The notes under the pieces were generated by a model, which ran no database searches, was not told the origin of the DNA, and worked only from the letters and a program-made list of their open reading frames with translations. The translations under genes and the position numbers were made by a program. This document shows positions 9,469 through 19,319 of a stretch of DNA of 64,000 nt, piece by piece (the stretch's first letter is position 1; each line of letters starts with the position of its first letter). This stretch comes from Candidatus Parachristensenella avicola (GTDB taxonomy: Bacteria > Bacillota > Clostridia > Christensenellales > UMGS416), in contig CAJFUN010000002.1 of NCBI GenBank assembly GCA_904420205.1, positions 1 to 64,000 of the forward strand. Direction: 5' to 3'.

Positions 9469-9760
9469 GGGCTCCCCTCCTTCCCGGTTGCCTTACATTA
9501 TATCCGGGAACCGGATATTTCAGCACTGTCTGCCCCAAAAACGCCAACGCCCGCCCTATCTCGCTCCCCGCCCCACCGCGCTCATGGCCGGAGATGCAGG
9601 CGGATAAATCATGCACATTTATGGTAAGAGGCCTAATTTCCCATAACAGCATCTTCATCTCGCATCTGGTCAGCGCTCCTGCAAAGCTAGCACTATCCGT
9701 CAGGATAAGCCAAGTTATACGGGCGGCTTCAGTAGAAACACGCACGCCTTTTCCGTGCAT
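9452..9760 (-). CDS. Possible small protein ahead of spoVB
   Basis: A 102-codon open frame that overlaps the first 17 bases of spoVB. No ribosome site precedes its ATG. A GTG seven codons in, at 9742, follows GGAAAAGGC and would give MRVSTEAARITWLIL. The middle (INVHDLSACISGHERGGAGSEIG) does not match any family I know. It sits between the terminator of the upstream HD gene and spoVB, where the spoVB promoter must also lie, so it may be chance open frame. Kept at low confidence. Confidence 0.25.
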   Translation of the reverse strand: MHGKGVRVSTEAARITWLILTDSASFAGALTRCEMKMLLWEIRPLTINVHDLSACISGHERGGAGSEIGRALAFLGQTVLKYPVPGYNVRQPGRRGAHAEQG

Positions 9761-9773
9761 TCATGCATAAAAA

Positions 9774-9803
9774 AAGGATACGACGGCTTAGCGCCGTATC
9801 CTT
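9774..9803 (-). terminator. Terminator after the HD-domain gene
   Basis: AAGGATACG and CGTATCCTT arms flank a GC-containing loop. On the minus strand the stem runs into seven T residues. It ends the transcript of the HD protein at 9819-10385. Confidence 0.85.
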
Positions 9804-9818
9804 CTCCGAATTGCGTGC

Positions 9819-10385
9819 CTATGCCTGGGCGGCTTCAACTGTCCGCATGGCCAGAATCGTTTCATGGATCAACTGATCCAAATCCCAGCCCAGCAAATCT
9901 GCGCCCTGCTGAATCACAGCCCGGGAGCATCCGGCGGCAAAGCTGCTTTGTTTGAACTTTTTCTTCACCGATTTTACCTCCAGATCCATAACCGACTTGG
10001 ATGGACGCATGAGCGCGACCGCCCCAATTAGTCCGGTCAGCTCGTCTACTGCGTATAGGACCTTTTCCATCGTATGCTCTGGCCGAATGTCTACGGTTAG
10101 CCCCCATCCATGGCTGGCCGTCGCCCGGATCAGCCGTGGGTCAAGCCCATGCTCCGCCATGATCTCTTGGCTTTTCACACAGTGCTCCTGGGGAAAGCTC
10201 TCAAAATCCAAATCGTGCAGCAATCCCACCATGGCCCAAAAATCCGCTTCCTCGCCATATCCCAACTTGTTGGCAAAATATCGCATCACACCCTCCACCG
10301 TCTGAGCATGGGTTAGATGAAAGGGCTCCTTATTGTATTCTGTCAGCAGCGCCCATGCCTGCTCCCGGGTCATTCCCTCGGCCAT
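9819..10385 (-). CDS. HD-domain phosphohydrolase-like protein
   Basis: A 188-residue single HD domain. The metal-binding motifs visible are H in NKEPFHLTHAQTVEGVM (about 19-30), the HD pair in VGLLHDLDFESFPQEH (about 55) and further histidine/aspartate at TASHGWG and AVDELTGLIG. This pattern (HDLDFE...EHC) matches small cytosolic HD hydrolases, often near DNA-metabolism genes; the substrate is unknown. AAGGAGGAACCGGAT precedes the ATG. It is transcribed divergently from the uvrA-like gene, with about 175 bases between the two starts. Confidence 0.85.
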   Translation of the reverse strand: MAEGMTREQAWALLTEYNKEPFHLTHAQTVEGVMRYFANKLGYGEEADFWAMVGLLHDLDFESFPQEHCVKSQEIMAEHGLDPRLIRATASHGWGLTVDIRPEHTMEKVLYAVDELTGLIGAVALMRPSKSVMDLEVKSVKKKFKQSSFAAGCSRAVIQQGADLLGWDLDQLIHETILAMRTVEAAQA

Positions 10386-10561
10386 ATCCGGTTCCTCCTT
10401 GGTTTTTCTCTAGCATACCGCGCAGCTTGCCGAAAGGTCAAGTCCATAGGGCGCTGCAGCCGGCCGTTTCCCAAGCGCGCTCTGTCCCAATATGGTATAA
10501 TAAGATAAAACGATTTCGCATGATTCCGCCGTGCCACAGCACGATGAATATGAGGTCTGAT

Positions 10562-13063
10562 ATGAGAAACAAACCAGAAGCCCCGGCGGCCATCCAAATT
10601 CGAGGCGCAAGGGTGCACAACCTAAAAAATATCAATGTCGATATCCCACTTCATCAAATTGTCGGCATCGCCGGTGTTTCCGGCTCCGGCAAATCCTCCC
10701 TGGCCCTGGGCGTACTGTATGCCGAGGGCTCCCGGCGCTATTTGGACGCCCTCTCCACCTATGCCCGAAGGCGCATGACCCAAGCCGCCAAAGCAGATGT
10801 AGACGAGGTGCTATACGTCCCCGCCGCCTTGGCGCTGCGGCAGCGGCCCGGCGTGCCCGGCATCCGCAGCACCTTCGGGACGGGCACGGAGCTACTCAAT
10901 ATTCTCCGTTTGATGTTCTCCCGGTTGGCAAGCCACCGCTGCCCCAATGGACATTACGTGCCGCCTACGTTGGCCGTGGCGGCGGGGCAGGCGCTGCGCT
11001 GCCCGCAATGCGGTGCGTCTTTCTACGCCCCCTCGGCGGAGGAGTTGGCTTTTAATAGCCAGGGTGCCTGCCGGACCTGCGGCGGCACCGGCGTCGTCCG
11101 CTCGGTAGATCGGGCCAGCCTCGTCCCTGACGAATCCCTTACCATCGACGAGGGCGCTGTTGCGCCGTGGAATTCCCTGATGTGGTCGCTAATGACCGAC
11201 GTCTGCCGGGCCATGGGCGTCCGCACGAACGTGCCCTTCCATGCCCTAACCCGCGAGGAAAAGGACATCGTCTTTAACGGCCCCGCCGTAAAAAAGCACA
11301 TCTTCTATAAACCCAAGAATTCAAATCAGGCCGGCGAGCTGGATTTCACCTATTATAACGCCGTCTATACCGTCGAAAACGCATTGGCCAAGGTTAAGGA
11401 TGAAAAGGGTATGAAGCGGGTAGAAAAATTTCTGAAGGAGGAGGTTTGTCCTGACTGCGGCGGTACACGGCTGTCCGAAGCGGCACGCGCGCCGCAGCTG
11501 CAAGGGATCGGGCTCGATGAGGCTTGCAAAATGACGCTGACCGGACTTATGGAGTGGGTAAGTTGTATTCCGAGCACCTTGCCCGACACGATGGCACCTA
11601 TGGCGCAAAGCATCTGTGCTTCCTTTCAGGGTGTAGCGCAGCGGCTGATGGATTTAGGGCTTTCTTATCTTACCCTGGACCGCGCTGCTTCTACCCTGTC
11701 TACCGGCGAGCGGCAGCGGATGCAGCTGGCTCGAGCCGTGCGTAACCGGACTACGGGCGTGCTATATGTGTTAGACGAGCCTTCCATCGGCCTGCATCCG
11801 GCTAATATCACCGGGCTGACCGGTGTCATGCGCGATCTCGTAGCCGATGGGAATTCGGTTCTTCTGGTGGATCATGATACGCAGGTTTTATCCGAGGCCG
11901 ACTGGATTATTGAATTAGGACCTCAGGCCGGGGCAGCGGGCGGTCATCTGATAGCGGAAGGGTCTCCCCATGACCTATCGACCAACACCGCATCACAGAT
12001 CGGCCCTTTCCTTTCCGGGAAGATCCAAACCTCGATCCGTCCTTCCCCCGACAGGGAAAAAATCTTTGAAAATGGAAAGATTTATTTGTCTACCGCCGCG
12101 CTCCACACCGTTAAACCCCTGGCGGTCGAAATTCCTAAGGGCCGGCTTACCGTGGTAACAGGCGTTTCCGGATCCGGAAAAACCACGCTTATTCTGGAAA
12201 GCCTAGTACCGGGCCTAGAGGCCGCTATCGCAGGAAAACCGCTGCCTGAACATATACGCAGCCTGGATGCGGGAGGCATTGGGCGGGTCAAACTTATCGA
12301 CGCTACGCCCATCGGCGTTAACGTCCGTTCCACCGTCGCCACCTATGCCAACGTGCACGATGAGCTGCGTAAGATCTATGCCAAAACGCCGGATGCCAAA
12401 GGCCTTGGCTATAAGGCCGGTGATTTTTCCTACAATACCGGACGGTTACGCTGCCCGGTATGCGACGGCACCGGCGTCATTAGCCTCGATGTACAATTTC
12501 TCCCAGACGTAGAAGTGCCCTGCCCCGAATGCCGTGGTTCTCGATATGCCAGGGATGCCGGACAAATCCGATATACTACAAAGGCCGGCACATCCCACTC
12601 GCTTCCGGATCTGATGGCAATGGATATCCGCACGGCACTGGAGGCCTGCGTGGATATGAAGCTGGTACGCCAACGCCTACAGGTGCTGCAGAATCTGGGT
12701 CTGGGATATCTGACCCTGGGCGAATCCACCCCCAGTCTATCAGGAGGGGAGGCGCAGCGGCTCAAGCTGGCCAGCGAGATGGGACGCGGACAGTCCGACA
12801 CGGTTTTCGTGTTTGATGAGCCTACCATCGGCCTGCATCCGTTGGATGTCCGCACGCTGCTGGGCGTATTCCAGAGGCTCATCGAAAATGGCGCAACCGT
12901 CGTCATCATCGAGCACGATTTGGACGTAATCCGCAATGCCGATTATATGATCGACATGGGGCCCGGAGGGGGCGACGATGGCGGTCGCATCGTCGCCGTC
13001 GGTACGCCCGCTTCGGTTGCACGAAACACGTCCAGCGTCACCGGCCGATATCTGAAAGGATAG
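10562..13063 (+). CDS. Class II UvrA-like ABC ATPase
   Basis: An 833-residue UvrA paralogue, shorter than housekeeping UvrA (about 940). It has the first Walker A GVSGSGKSSLALGVLY (about 45), zinc-finger pairs CPQCG/CRTCGGTG, a signature STGERQRMQLARAV with LDEPSIGLHP, a second Walker A GVSGSGKTTLILE, CPVCDGTG/CPECRGSRY, and SLSGGEAQRLKLASEMG with FDEPTIGLHP. Both nucleotide sites look intact. UvrA2 proteins are linked to DNA-damage tolerance or resistance to DNA-binding drugs and usually cannot replace UvrA. I placed the start at the ATG at 10562, six bases after GAGGT; ATGs at 10544 and 10550 are alternatives. It is monocistronic with its own terminator. Confidence 0.92.
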   Translation: MRNKPEAPAAIQIRGARVHNLKNINVDIPLHQIVGIAGVSGSGKSSLALGVLYAEGSRRYLDALSTYARRRMTQAAKADVDEVLYVPAALALRQRPGVPGIRSTFGTGTELLNILRLMFSRLASHRCPNGHYVPPTLAVAAGQALRCPQCGASFYAPSAEELAFNSQGACRTCGGTGVVRSVDRASLVPDESLTIDEGAVAPWNSLMWSLMTDVCRAMGVRTNVPFHALTREEKDIVFNGPAVKKHIFYKPKNSNQAGELDFTYYNAVYTVENALAKVKDEKGMKRVEKFLKEEVCPDCGGTRLSEAARAPQLQGIGLDEACKMTLTGLMEWVSCIPSTLPDTMAPMAQSICASFQGVAQRLMDLGLSYLTLDRAASTLSTGERQRMQLARAVRNRTTGVLYVLDEPSIGLHPANITGLTGVMRDLVADGNSVLLVDHDTQVLSEADWIIELGPQAGAAGGHLIAEGSPHDLSTNTASQIGPFLSGKIQTSIRPSPDREKIFENGKIYLSTAALHTVKPLAVEIPKGRLTVVTGVSGSGKTTLILESLVPGLEAAIAGKPLPEHIRSLDAGGIGRVKLIDATPIGVNVRSTVATYANVHDELRKIYAKTPDAKGLGYKAGDFSYNTGRLRCPVCDGTGVISLDVQFLPDVEVPCPECRGSRYARDAGQIRYTTKAGTSHSLPDLMAMDIRTALEACVDMKLVRQRLQVLQNLGLGYLTLGESTPSLSGGEAQRLKLASEMGRGQSDTVFVFDEPTIGLHPLDVRTLLGVFQRLIENGATVVIIEHDLDVIRNADYMIDMGPGGGDDGGRIVAVGTPASVARNTSSVTGRYLKG

Positions 13064-13090
13064 GCAACCTATCCTCCCTGCTATGGAAAA

Positions 13091-13120
13091 TCCGGCGGCA
13101 CAGGATCCTGTGCCGCCGGA
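13091..13120 (+). terminator. Terminator after the uvrA-like gene
   Basis: A perfect 30-base palindrome with 15-base arms (TCCGGCGGCACAGGA and its complement) is followed by TTTTTCTTT on the plus strand. It begins 27 bases after the stop codon. Confidence 0.93.
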
Positions 13121-13264
13121 TTTTTCTTTCACATTCTGGTAGCGCGCTGCAATGGAATCGTCGCGACGCCCTTTAGCTTGGGCCCGTTTTCCGCCATGGC
13201 GGGAGGCAGTCCCCGTTTTTAGCGTTCAAATTTCTCGGCTGCTTTTCAAGAGAATCTTTGTCAA

Positions 13265-13295
13265 GGGGGATTTCACCCAAAGGATGGAATCCCCC
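13265..13295 (-). terminator. Hairpin downstream of the DUF3788 remnant
   Basis: GGGGGATTTCA and TGGAATCCCCC can pair over 10 or 11 positions around a 9-base loop. It lies 28 bases past the stop of the minus-strand DUF3788 gene. No clear T run follows, so termination is only possible. Confidence 0.4.
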
Positions 13296-13322
13296 AATAA
13301 ATCATTATTGCCAATAAATTCT

Positions 13323-13736
13323 CTATTTTCTGTTCGGTTTTCTTTTAAGGCTCAATAGTCTGATAAAATCATCAAATAAAGAAGTGTCTGTTGGCTCAAA
13401 CATCATCCATTTCCCATCATGGTAAGTTCGGGTTTCATCATAGACTCTTTGAACTTCCGCTGAGTAATTCTCTCTATCTTTTTCAAATTTTAAGCGTTCG
13501 TCTTTCCCTAAGATAATCATAAATCCTATACAGTCTTTTCTTGCATATAACGTGCATAGCGTTTTACCGCCTCTGCGGTATTTATATTCATATATCCACG
13601 CTTTACCGCCTTTATCCCATAGACAATCCATATCATATTTTTCATCAATTATAGCACACAACTTATTCCATACCTCATATAAAGCTTTTCCCACTTAGGC
13701 TGTCATTTGTTCTGCATCAGGTATTATATCAAGCAT
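13323..13736 (-). pseudogene. DUF3788-type gene interrupted by an in-frame TAA
   Basis: The longest frame (123 codons, from a GTG at 13694) contains KALYEVWNKLCAIIDEKYD, KAWIYEYKYRRGGKTLC and CIGFMIILGKDER, which look like DUF3788 proteins of unknown function. The gene appears to begin further upstream. An ATG at 13736 follows AGAGGAGG, and its frame reads MLDIIPDAEQMTA, then TAA at 13695-13697, then continues in phase into the GTG at 13694. The complete protein would be about 137 residues, normal for the family. Either a nonsense mutation disabled it or translation restarts at the GTG. The region is AT-richer than its surroundings, suggesting acquisition. DUF3788 assignment is from memory of the family pattern. 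Confidence 0.65.
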
Positions 13737-13790
13737 GATAGCCTCCTCTATCCCTATAAAAACTCATATTTGTTGAATTGTTATGAGTAA

Positions 13791-13819
13791 AGCATACCAC
13801 CATTACAAGTGACTTTCAA
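13791..13819 (-). promoter_or_regulatory. Promoter of the DUF3788 remnant
   Basis: TTGAAA and TATGCT are separated by exactly 17 bases on the minus strand, about 55 bases upstream of the ATG at 13736. The intact promoter and ribosome site suggest recent inactivation of the gene. Confidence 0.6.
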
Positions 13820-14035
13820 CTCTTATTTATAGATACTAATCGCAATAGCAAACCATGCACCGGTATATACCCGGTGCAGCTTTTAGGTGGCCGACGGCTC
13901 CCAAGTCCCAGTGCATCGACACTGCGGCGTCCGATGCACAAGCCGCCATTGGCGTCTGCTGTATCTACCGGCAGGGAAAAGCTGATGGCGAAGCCATCCC
14001 ATTCCCCCGGAGGGCATACTTAGCCGGGGACCTAT

Positions 14036-14600
14036 AAAGAAAGAGCGTCCAGGTCATCCCCAGACGCTCCCCAATCCGCTTCCTCCTGCTGGTAGATCAC
14101 CGTCTTTCCAGCCCGTTGCCATTCGCCACAAATAAGCCGCCAGTCAATGTGTATTCGGTGGGCCCCCCTCTACATAGTACCTCCCAGCAGCCACCCGAAT
14201 AGGATCTGCATAAACTGATGCTTAAGGCCCTCGACATGCGTTTATCGGTCAGCGGTTTACAGGGATGCAGACTGGTCATCATATCGCTCAAGCGCTGTAT
14301 AAACCGCATCGGTAAGCGCCATAAGATTGAGCCAGCGTGCCTCCTGTGTAAAACTGGAAACAAGCGTCTCTTACAGGACGGACAAGATAGCCTCAGGAAG
14401 CCAGTCTACAGCTCTGTTTCATCCAGTATCAAGCACATACCCAAATCCAAGCAACCCGGTAAATAAGCCGCGCAATACCAATCTCAAGGGCAACACCCCA
14501 ATAGTCCATTACGGTTTATAGTCGCCATTATAAGCGCCATAACCATATCCGACCGCTCGTCAATATATCCGAAGGAGATTGATCCGAGGGCCAAACCTGC
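14036..14600 (-). pseudogene. Possible decayed coding frame of unknown origin
   Basis: No intact gene lies between 13740 and 14615. One minus-strand frame here gives protein-like stretches (ETLVSSFTQEARWLNLMAL, TDAVYTALERYDDQ, HQFMQILFGWLLGGTM, VIYQQEEADWGASGDDLDAL) broken by several stops of all three kinds. Stop density is about what chance predicts, so the case rests on composition of the stretches only. The frame ends at a stop near 14036, next to a hairpin with GAGCGTC/GACGCTC arms (14043-14068). I do not recognise a family. Confidence 0.25.
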
Positions 14601-14615
14601 CATCGGCTTTCTCCT

Positions 14616-15641
14616 TTATTCTATCAGCATGGCGTCGCCAAAGCTAAAGAAGCGGTAACGCTTCTCCACCGCCTCATGATAGGCCGCCAGCACCCGGTCG
14701 CGGCCGGCCAGGGCGGAGATCATCATCAAAAGCGTGGATTGCGGCAGATGGAAATTGGTTATCAGGGCGTCTACCGCCTTGAAACGGTAACCGGGGTAAA
14801 TAAAGATGCTGGTCTGCCCGCTGCCGGGCACAACGTCGCCGCTGGCGGTGGTCACCGTCTCCAGCGTACGGGCCGAGGTGGTACCCACGCACACGATACG
14901 GCCGCCGGCCAGACGGCGCTCGTTCAGCGTACGGGCCGCCTCGGGGCTAACCTCATAATATTCAGCATGCATCACATGGCTTGCCACATCCTCCACCTTG
15001 ACCGGCCGGAAGGTGCCAAGTCCCACATGCAGTAGCACCGGAACGATGGCTACGCCCTTGGCACGGATGGCCTCCAGCAGCTGAGGGGTAAAGTGCAGCC
15101 CTGCGGTGGGCGCGGCGGCAGACCCTGTCTGCCGGGCGTACACCGTCTGATAGCGCTCCCGATCCTGAAGGCTGGCATGAATATAAGGCGGCAGCGGCAT
15201 CACCCCGACCTCGTCCAGCGCCTGCTCAAAAATACCGTCGTAGAAAAATTCCACGTGCCGGATGCCCTCATCCAAGTGCTTCAAAATACGCGCCCGGATC
15301 CGCCCCTCGCCAAAGATAACCTCCACACCCTCCAGCGCTTTGCGGCCGGGCTTTACCAGCACCTTCCAGGTATCGCCGGATAGGCGCTTAAGCAGAAGGA
15401 ACTCGATGCGCCCTCCGCTGCCAGCCTTTTTTCCGATGAGGCGCGCCGGAAGCACCCGGGTGTCGTTGACCACCAAGGTGTCCTCCGGGTTCAGATACTC
15501 GATAATATCCTTAAAAACGCGGTGCTCCCGGCTGCCGTCGCAGCGATGGAGCACCATCAGCCGGGATTCATCGCGCTTCTCCAAGGGAACTTGAGCGATC
15601 AGTTCCTCCGGAAGATCATAATCAAAATCACTGGTCTTCAA
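14616..15641 (-). CDS. queA: tRNA preQ1(34) S-adenosylmethionine ribosyltransferase-isomerase
   Basis: A 341-residue QueA, which transfers and isomerises the ribosyl part of SAM onto preQ1 in tRNA to form epoxyqueuosine. It begins [21 protein letters not shown] and has [54 protein letters not shown] and [12 protein letters not shown], all conserved. It is the last gene of the ruvCAB-queA operon, 17 bases after ruvB. tgt, often next to queA, is not present here. Confidence 0.97.
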   Translation of the reverse strand: MKTSDFDYDLPEELIAQVPLEKRDESRLMVLHRCDGSREHRVFKDIIEYLNPEDTLVVNDTRVLPARLIGKKAGSGGRIEFLLLKRLSGDTWKVLVKPGRKALEGVEVIFGEGRIRARILKHLDEGIRHVEFFYDGIFEQALDEVGVMPLPPYIHASLQDRERYQTVYARQTGSAAAPTAGLHFTPQLLEAIRAKGVAIVPVLLHVGLGTFRPVKVEDVASHVMHAEYYEVSPEAARTLNERRLAGGRIVCVGTTSARTLETVTTASGDVVPGSGQTSIFIYPGYRFKAVDALITNFHLPQSTLLMMISALAGRDRVLAAYHEAVEKRYRFFSFGDAMLIE

Positions 15642-15658
15642 AGCAAAGCCTCATCTTT

Positions 15659-16723
15659 CTAAAACAGCTTGGTCTGGACACCCTGCCCTGCCGCGTTCTC
15701 CGGCGGCGGATAGCCCAGATGGGCATAGGCTCTGGGCATTACGACCCGCCCGCGGGGCGTACGGTTGATAAATCCCAGCTGCATCAGGTAGGGCTCATAT
15801 ACGTCCTCAATGGTTCCGGCATCCTCATCGGTGGCGGCGGCTAGCGTTTCCAGGCCCACCGGGCCGCCTTGGTAATGCTCGATCATCGTGGTCAAAAGCC
15901 GCCGGTCGACCAGATCTAGCCCCAGTTTGTCCACTTCCATCATATTAAGCCCCTCGTCAGCCACAGCAGCGGTAATCACGCCATCGGCCCGAATTTGCGC
16001 ATAATCCCGTACCCGCCGCAACATGCGGTTGGCAATACGCGGCGTTCCCCGGCTGCGCCGGGCGATTTCCAGCGCGCCGTCCGGCTCGATAGCCGTCCCC
16101 AGGATCCCCGCCGAGCGCAGCACCACCTGGCTGAGCTCTTGGGGGGAATATAGCTCCAGCCGGCAGATCACACCGAAACGATCCAGCAGCGGGGAGTTCA
16201 GCATACCCGCCCGGGTCGTGGCGCCGATCAGCGTAAAGCGCGGCAGATCCAATCGAATTGACCGGGCGCTGGGCCCCTTGCCGATGATGATATCCAGCTT
16301 AAAATCCTCCATCGCCGGATAAAGCACCTCTGCTACCGCGTTGTTCAGTCGGTGAATCTCATCGATAAACAGCACCTGCCCAGGCTGCATATTGGTCAGA
16401 ATAGCCGCCAGATCGCCGGTGCGCTCGATGGCTGGGCCTGAGGTAGTGCGGATCTGTACACCCATTTCATGGGCGATAATATTTGCCAGCGTGGTCTTAC
16501 CCAAACCCGGCGGGCCGTAAAAGAGCACATGATCCAGCGCCTCTTCCCGCTGGCGGGCAGCCTGAATATAGATGGAGAGCTGGTTCTTCACCTTCTCCTG
16601 GCCAATATACTCGCTCATGGTGGTTGGACGCAGGGAAAACTCGCTTTCCACGTCCTCCATATCCAAGGTTTGCGGCGCAACAAGGCGGTTATCCGGTGCG
16701 CCGTCAAATTTTTCTTCGATCAT
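15659..16723 (-). CDS. ruvB: Holliday junction helicase RuvB
   Basis: A 354-residue AAA+ motor that drives branch migration with RuvA. Visible motifs are [19 protein letters not shown] (about 31), Walker [14 protein letters not shown], Walker [10 protein letters not shown], sensor LIGATTRAG, and the arginine-finger region [14 protein letters not shown]. The C-terminal winged helix with [12 protein letters not shown] and TPRGR is complete. It is immediately downstream of ruvA and upstream of queA. Confidence 0.98.
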   Translation of the reverse strand: MIEEKFDGAPDNRLVAPQTLDMEDVESEFSLRPTTMSEYIGQEKVKNQLSIYIQAARQREEALDHVLFYGPPGLGKTTLANIIAHEMGVQIRTTSGPAIERTGDLAAILTNMQPGQVLFIDEIHRLNNAVAEVLYPAMEDFKLDIIIGKGPSARSIRLDLPRFTLIGATTRAGMLNSPLLDRFGVICRLELYSPQELSQVVLRSAGILGTAIEPDGALEIARRSRGTPRIANRMLRRVRDYAQIRADGVITAAVADEGLNMMEVDKLGLDLVDRRLLTTMIEHYQGGPVGLETLAAATDEDAGTIEDVYEPYLMQLGFINRTPRGRVVMPRAYAHLGYPPPENAAGQGVQTKLF

Positions 16724-16732
16724 ACTGCCTCC

Positions 16733-17332
16733 TTACCGGCCGGTATCCAGCCCCCGCAGGGCCGCCACAATGATCTCCTCCACGCTGCCGGCGCTACCGG
16801 CAGCGCCTACAGCCCGGCTGGCCTCGGCAGAGGAATAGCCCAATGCCATCAGCGCACGGACCGCTTCCTGCATCGCGCTCGCTGCGGCGCCCTGCTCCGG
16901 CAACTGCGGCGCAGCCTGGCTTAGGGCGCGGCTATCCACCTTTTCCTTCAGCTCCAGGATCAGCCGCTCAGCCGTCTTCTTACCGATGCCCGGAATGCGG
17001 GCGATGGCCCGCGCGTCCTCTGAAACCAGAGCGATGGCCAGATCGCTGGTCGACATGCCCGACAGCACATTCAGCGCAACCTTCGGCCCTACGCCGGACA
17101 CGGCAATCAGCTTCAGGAACATGGCCTTTTCTTCAGCGTTTTCAAATCCGAAAAGGGTGAGGGAATCCTCGCGTACCACAAGGTGGGTCAAAAGCCGCAC
17201 CTTGCCTCCCGTCTCCGGCAGCTTCGCAAGCGTGCGGTTTGACACCAGGATCTCAAATCCCACTCCTTGGGCCTCTATGACGACGGATTCCTTCCCTTGC
17301 TCCAACAAAACGCCCTGTATACTGGCAATCAT
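16733..17332 (-). CDS. ruvA: Holliday junction DNA helicase subunit RuvA
   Basis: A 199-residue protein that binds four-way junctions and recruits RuvB. It has an N-terminal OB domain (MIASIQGVLLEQGKESVVIEAQGVGFEI), tandem helix-hairpin-helix motifs (LIAVSGVGPKVALNVLSGM, IARIPGIGKKTAERLILELK), an Ala/Gln-rich linker and the C-terminal RuvB-binding UBA-like domain (AVRALMALGYSSAEASRAV). The ATG at 17332 gives the normal N-terminus; an ATG at 17344 would add four residues. Confidence 0.97.
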   Translation of the reverse strand: MIASIQGVLLEQGKESVVIEAQGVGFEILVSNRTLAKLPETGGKVRLLTHLVVREDSLTLFGFENAEEKAMFLKLIAVSGVGPKVALNVLSGMSTSDLAIALVSEDARAIARIPGIGKKTAERLILELKEKVDSRALSQAAPQLPEQGAAASAMQEAVRALMALGYSSAEASRAVGAAGSAGSVEEIIVAALRGLDTGR

Positions 17333-17360
17333 CGCTTCCTCCATACCGAACCGGTCTTTC

Positions 17361-17861
17361 CTACCGGATCATGAATTCCTGGCCCATTCGCGCCGACTGG
17401 CTATGGCACAGCGCCACCGCTAAGGCGTCGGCCGCATCGTCCGGGCGCGGAATGCTGCTCAGCCCCAGCAGCCGGGTTACCATTCGCTGCACCTGTCCCT
17501 TATCGGCGTGCCCGTATCCGCATACGGCCAGCTTGATCTGCATCGGGGTATATTCAAAAATCTGGCTGTCGCTGACCGCATTGGCCGCAGCGATCAGCGC
17601 TACGCCCCGCGCCTGGGCCACGTCGATGGCCGTGGTCACATTGCGATAAAAAAACAGCTCCTCCAGCGCAATGGCGTCGGGCCGATAGGTGCGGATTAGC
17701 TCCTGAACGTCCGCGTAAATCATCGTCAGCCGGCGAGGCAGCGGAACGCCAGCGGGCGTAGAGATAATACCATAGTTCACCGGCGAGGCACGCTGGCCAT
17801 CCGAATTGAGAATGCCAAAGCCCACCGTCGCCAGTCCCGGGTCGATCCCTAAAATAATCAA
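17361..17861 (-). CDS. ruvC: Holliday junction endonuclease RuvC
   Basis: A 166-residue RNase H-fold resolvase. The acidic residues are visible in [21 protein letters not shown], and the late [13 protein letters not shown] placed the start at a TTG (17861) because AAGGAGG lies eight bases before it and the protein then begins with the usual short strand before GIDPG. The frame stays open to 17921, but those 20 extra residues are not RuvC-like. It heads the ruvCAB-queA operon. Confidence 0.95.
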   Translation of the reverse strand: MIILGIDPGLATVGFGILNSDGQRASPVNYGIISTPAGVPLPRRLTMIYADVQELIRTYRPDAIALEELFFYRNVTTAIDVAQARGVALIAAANAVSDSQIFEYTPMQIKLAVCGYGHADKGQVQRMVTRLLGLSSIPRPDDAADALAVALCHSQSARMGQEFMIR

Positions 17862-17949
17862 AGGGCCGCCTCCTTGAGTTTTCACTGCTATTATAGTAAA
17901 ATATCTAGGAACCTTTGTCAATTGACGCGGGAAAAAGAGAAATTTTCTA

Positions 17950-17978
17950 TTGCATTTTTATGCATAAAGGTGTATGAT
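17950..17978 (+). promoter_or_regulatory. argG-argH promoter with an ARG-box-like operator
   Basis: TTGCAT and TATGAT are separated by 17 bases. The palindrome TGCATTTTTATGCA (17951-17964) overlaps the -35 box. It resembles ARG boxes bound by ArgR/AhrC, so arginine repression by occlusion of RNA polymerase is likely. The regulator gene is not in this window. Confidence 0.65.
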
Positions 17979-18023
17979 TATCGAAGTTCAATACGCTTTG
18001 TGCGATTACATAGGAGGTATACC

Positions 18024-19238
18024 ATGGCGAAACGTAAAATTGTCCTGGCCTATTCCGGCGGTCTGGACACATCCATCATCATCCCTTGGCTGAAGGAGAA
18101 CTATGACTGCGAAGTGATTGCCGTCGCCGGCGACGTGGGCCAGGGAGAAGAGCTCTCTCCTCTCCAGGAAAAGGCCATTAAGACCGGCGCCAGCGCCATC
18201 TACATCGAAGATCTGCGCAAGGAGTTTGTGGAGGACTTCATCTTCCCCACCATCAAGGCCGGCGCGATCTATGAGGGCAAGTATCTGCTGGGTACCTCCT
18301 TCGCTCGTCCCATTATCGCCAAGCGCCTGGTTGAAATCGCCGAGCGCGAGGGCGCCGACGCCATCTGCCACGGCGCCACGGGTAAGGGGAACGATCAAGT
18401 CCGCTTTGAACTGACCATCAAGGCGTTGAATCCTCATCTTCAAATCATCGCGCCCTGGCGGATCTGGGACATCAAATCCCGTGAGGAGGAAATTGATTAC
18501 GCCAAGGCTCGGGGCATCGACGTGCCCGTGACGAAGAAGCGTCCCTATTCCATGGACCGCAACCTCTGGCATCTTTCCCATGAAGGGCATGATCTTGAGG
18601 ATCCGTGGAATGAGCCGAAGAATGATCTTTACATGATCTGTGTGCCGCCGGAGGAAGCGCCCGACACGCCTACCTACCTGGAAATCGAATTTGACAAGGG
18701 GATTCCCGTGGCGGTCGACGGGGAGAAGCTGGATGGTATCTCCCTGATTGAGAAGCTCAACCAGATGGCCGCAGCCAATGGTGTGGGCATCTGCGATATG
18801 GTAGAAAACCGCCTGGTGGGCATGAAGTCCCGCGGCGTATACGAGACGCCTGCCGGTACGGTGCTCTATGCGGCCCATGCGGCGCTGGAATCCATCACTT
18901 TGGATCGTGATACTCAGCACTATAAACAGGATGTCGCCAACCGCTTTGCCGAGCTCGTGTATTACGGCCAGTGGTATACTCCGCTGCGCGAAGCGCTTTC
19001 CGCCTTCGTCGATTCCACCCAGCAGACGGTGACCGGCAAGGTGCGCATGAAGCTGTATAAGGGCAACTGCACCGCCGTGGGGATCGCCTCGCCCTATTCG
19101 CTTTACAATGAGGAATTCGCCACCTTTGGCGAGGACGCCGTATACGATCAGAAGGACTCCGCCGGCTTCATCAACCTCTTTGGCCTGCCGATGACCGTAA
19201 ACGCGCTGATGAAGGAATCCCTGAAGAAGGGCAAGTAA
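18024..19238 (+). CDS. argG: Argininosuccinate synthase
   Basis: A 404-residue enzyme that joins citrulline and aspartate using ATP. It has the PP-loop [15 protein letters not shown] at residues 9-23, GVGQGEE-type region [24 protein letters not shown] and [27 protein letters not shown] precedes the ATG at 18024. The frame is open back to 17874, but that part overlaps the promoter and is not coding. It is followed by argH after 81 bases. Confidence 0.98.
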   Translation: MAKRKIVLAYSGGLDTSIIIPWLKENYDCEVIAVAGDVGQGEELSPLQEKAIKTGASAIYIEDLRKEFVEDFIFPTIKAGAIYEGKYLLGTSFARPIIAKRLVEIAEREGADAICHGATGKGNDQVRFELTIKALNPHLQIIAPWRIWDIKSREEEIDYAKARGIDVPVTKKRPYSMDRNLWHLSHEGHDLEDPWNEPKNDLYMICVPPEEAPDTPTYLEIEFDKGIPVAVDGEKLDGISLIEKLNQMAAANGVGICDMVENRLVGMKSRGVYETPAGTVLYAAHAALESITLDRDTQHYKQDVANRFAELVYYGQWYTPLREALSAFVDSTQQTVTGKVRMKLYKGNCTAVGIASPYSLYNEEFATFGEDAVYDQKDSAGFINLFGLPMTVNALMKESLKKGK

Positions 19239-19319
19239 ACCCAGAGATGAAGGGGAGGTGGAAAGCCTTCCCTTTTTTCGCATATGAACGCGGGCCGCAA
19301 GGCCTTTCAGGAGGCGCAA

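Noticed and set aside
13857..13878. GCACCGG/CCGGTGC hairpin as a terminator
   Set aside because: No gene ends before it and the following T run is short, so there is no transcript to end.
14036..14600. Reading the interrupted frame as a stop-codon-recoded gene
   Set aside because: The stops include TAA, TAG and TGA, and no recoding element is seen; decay or chance explains it better.
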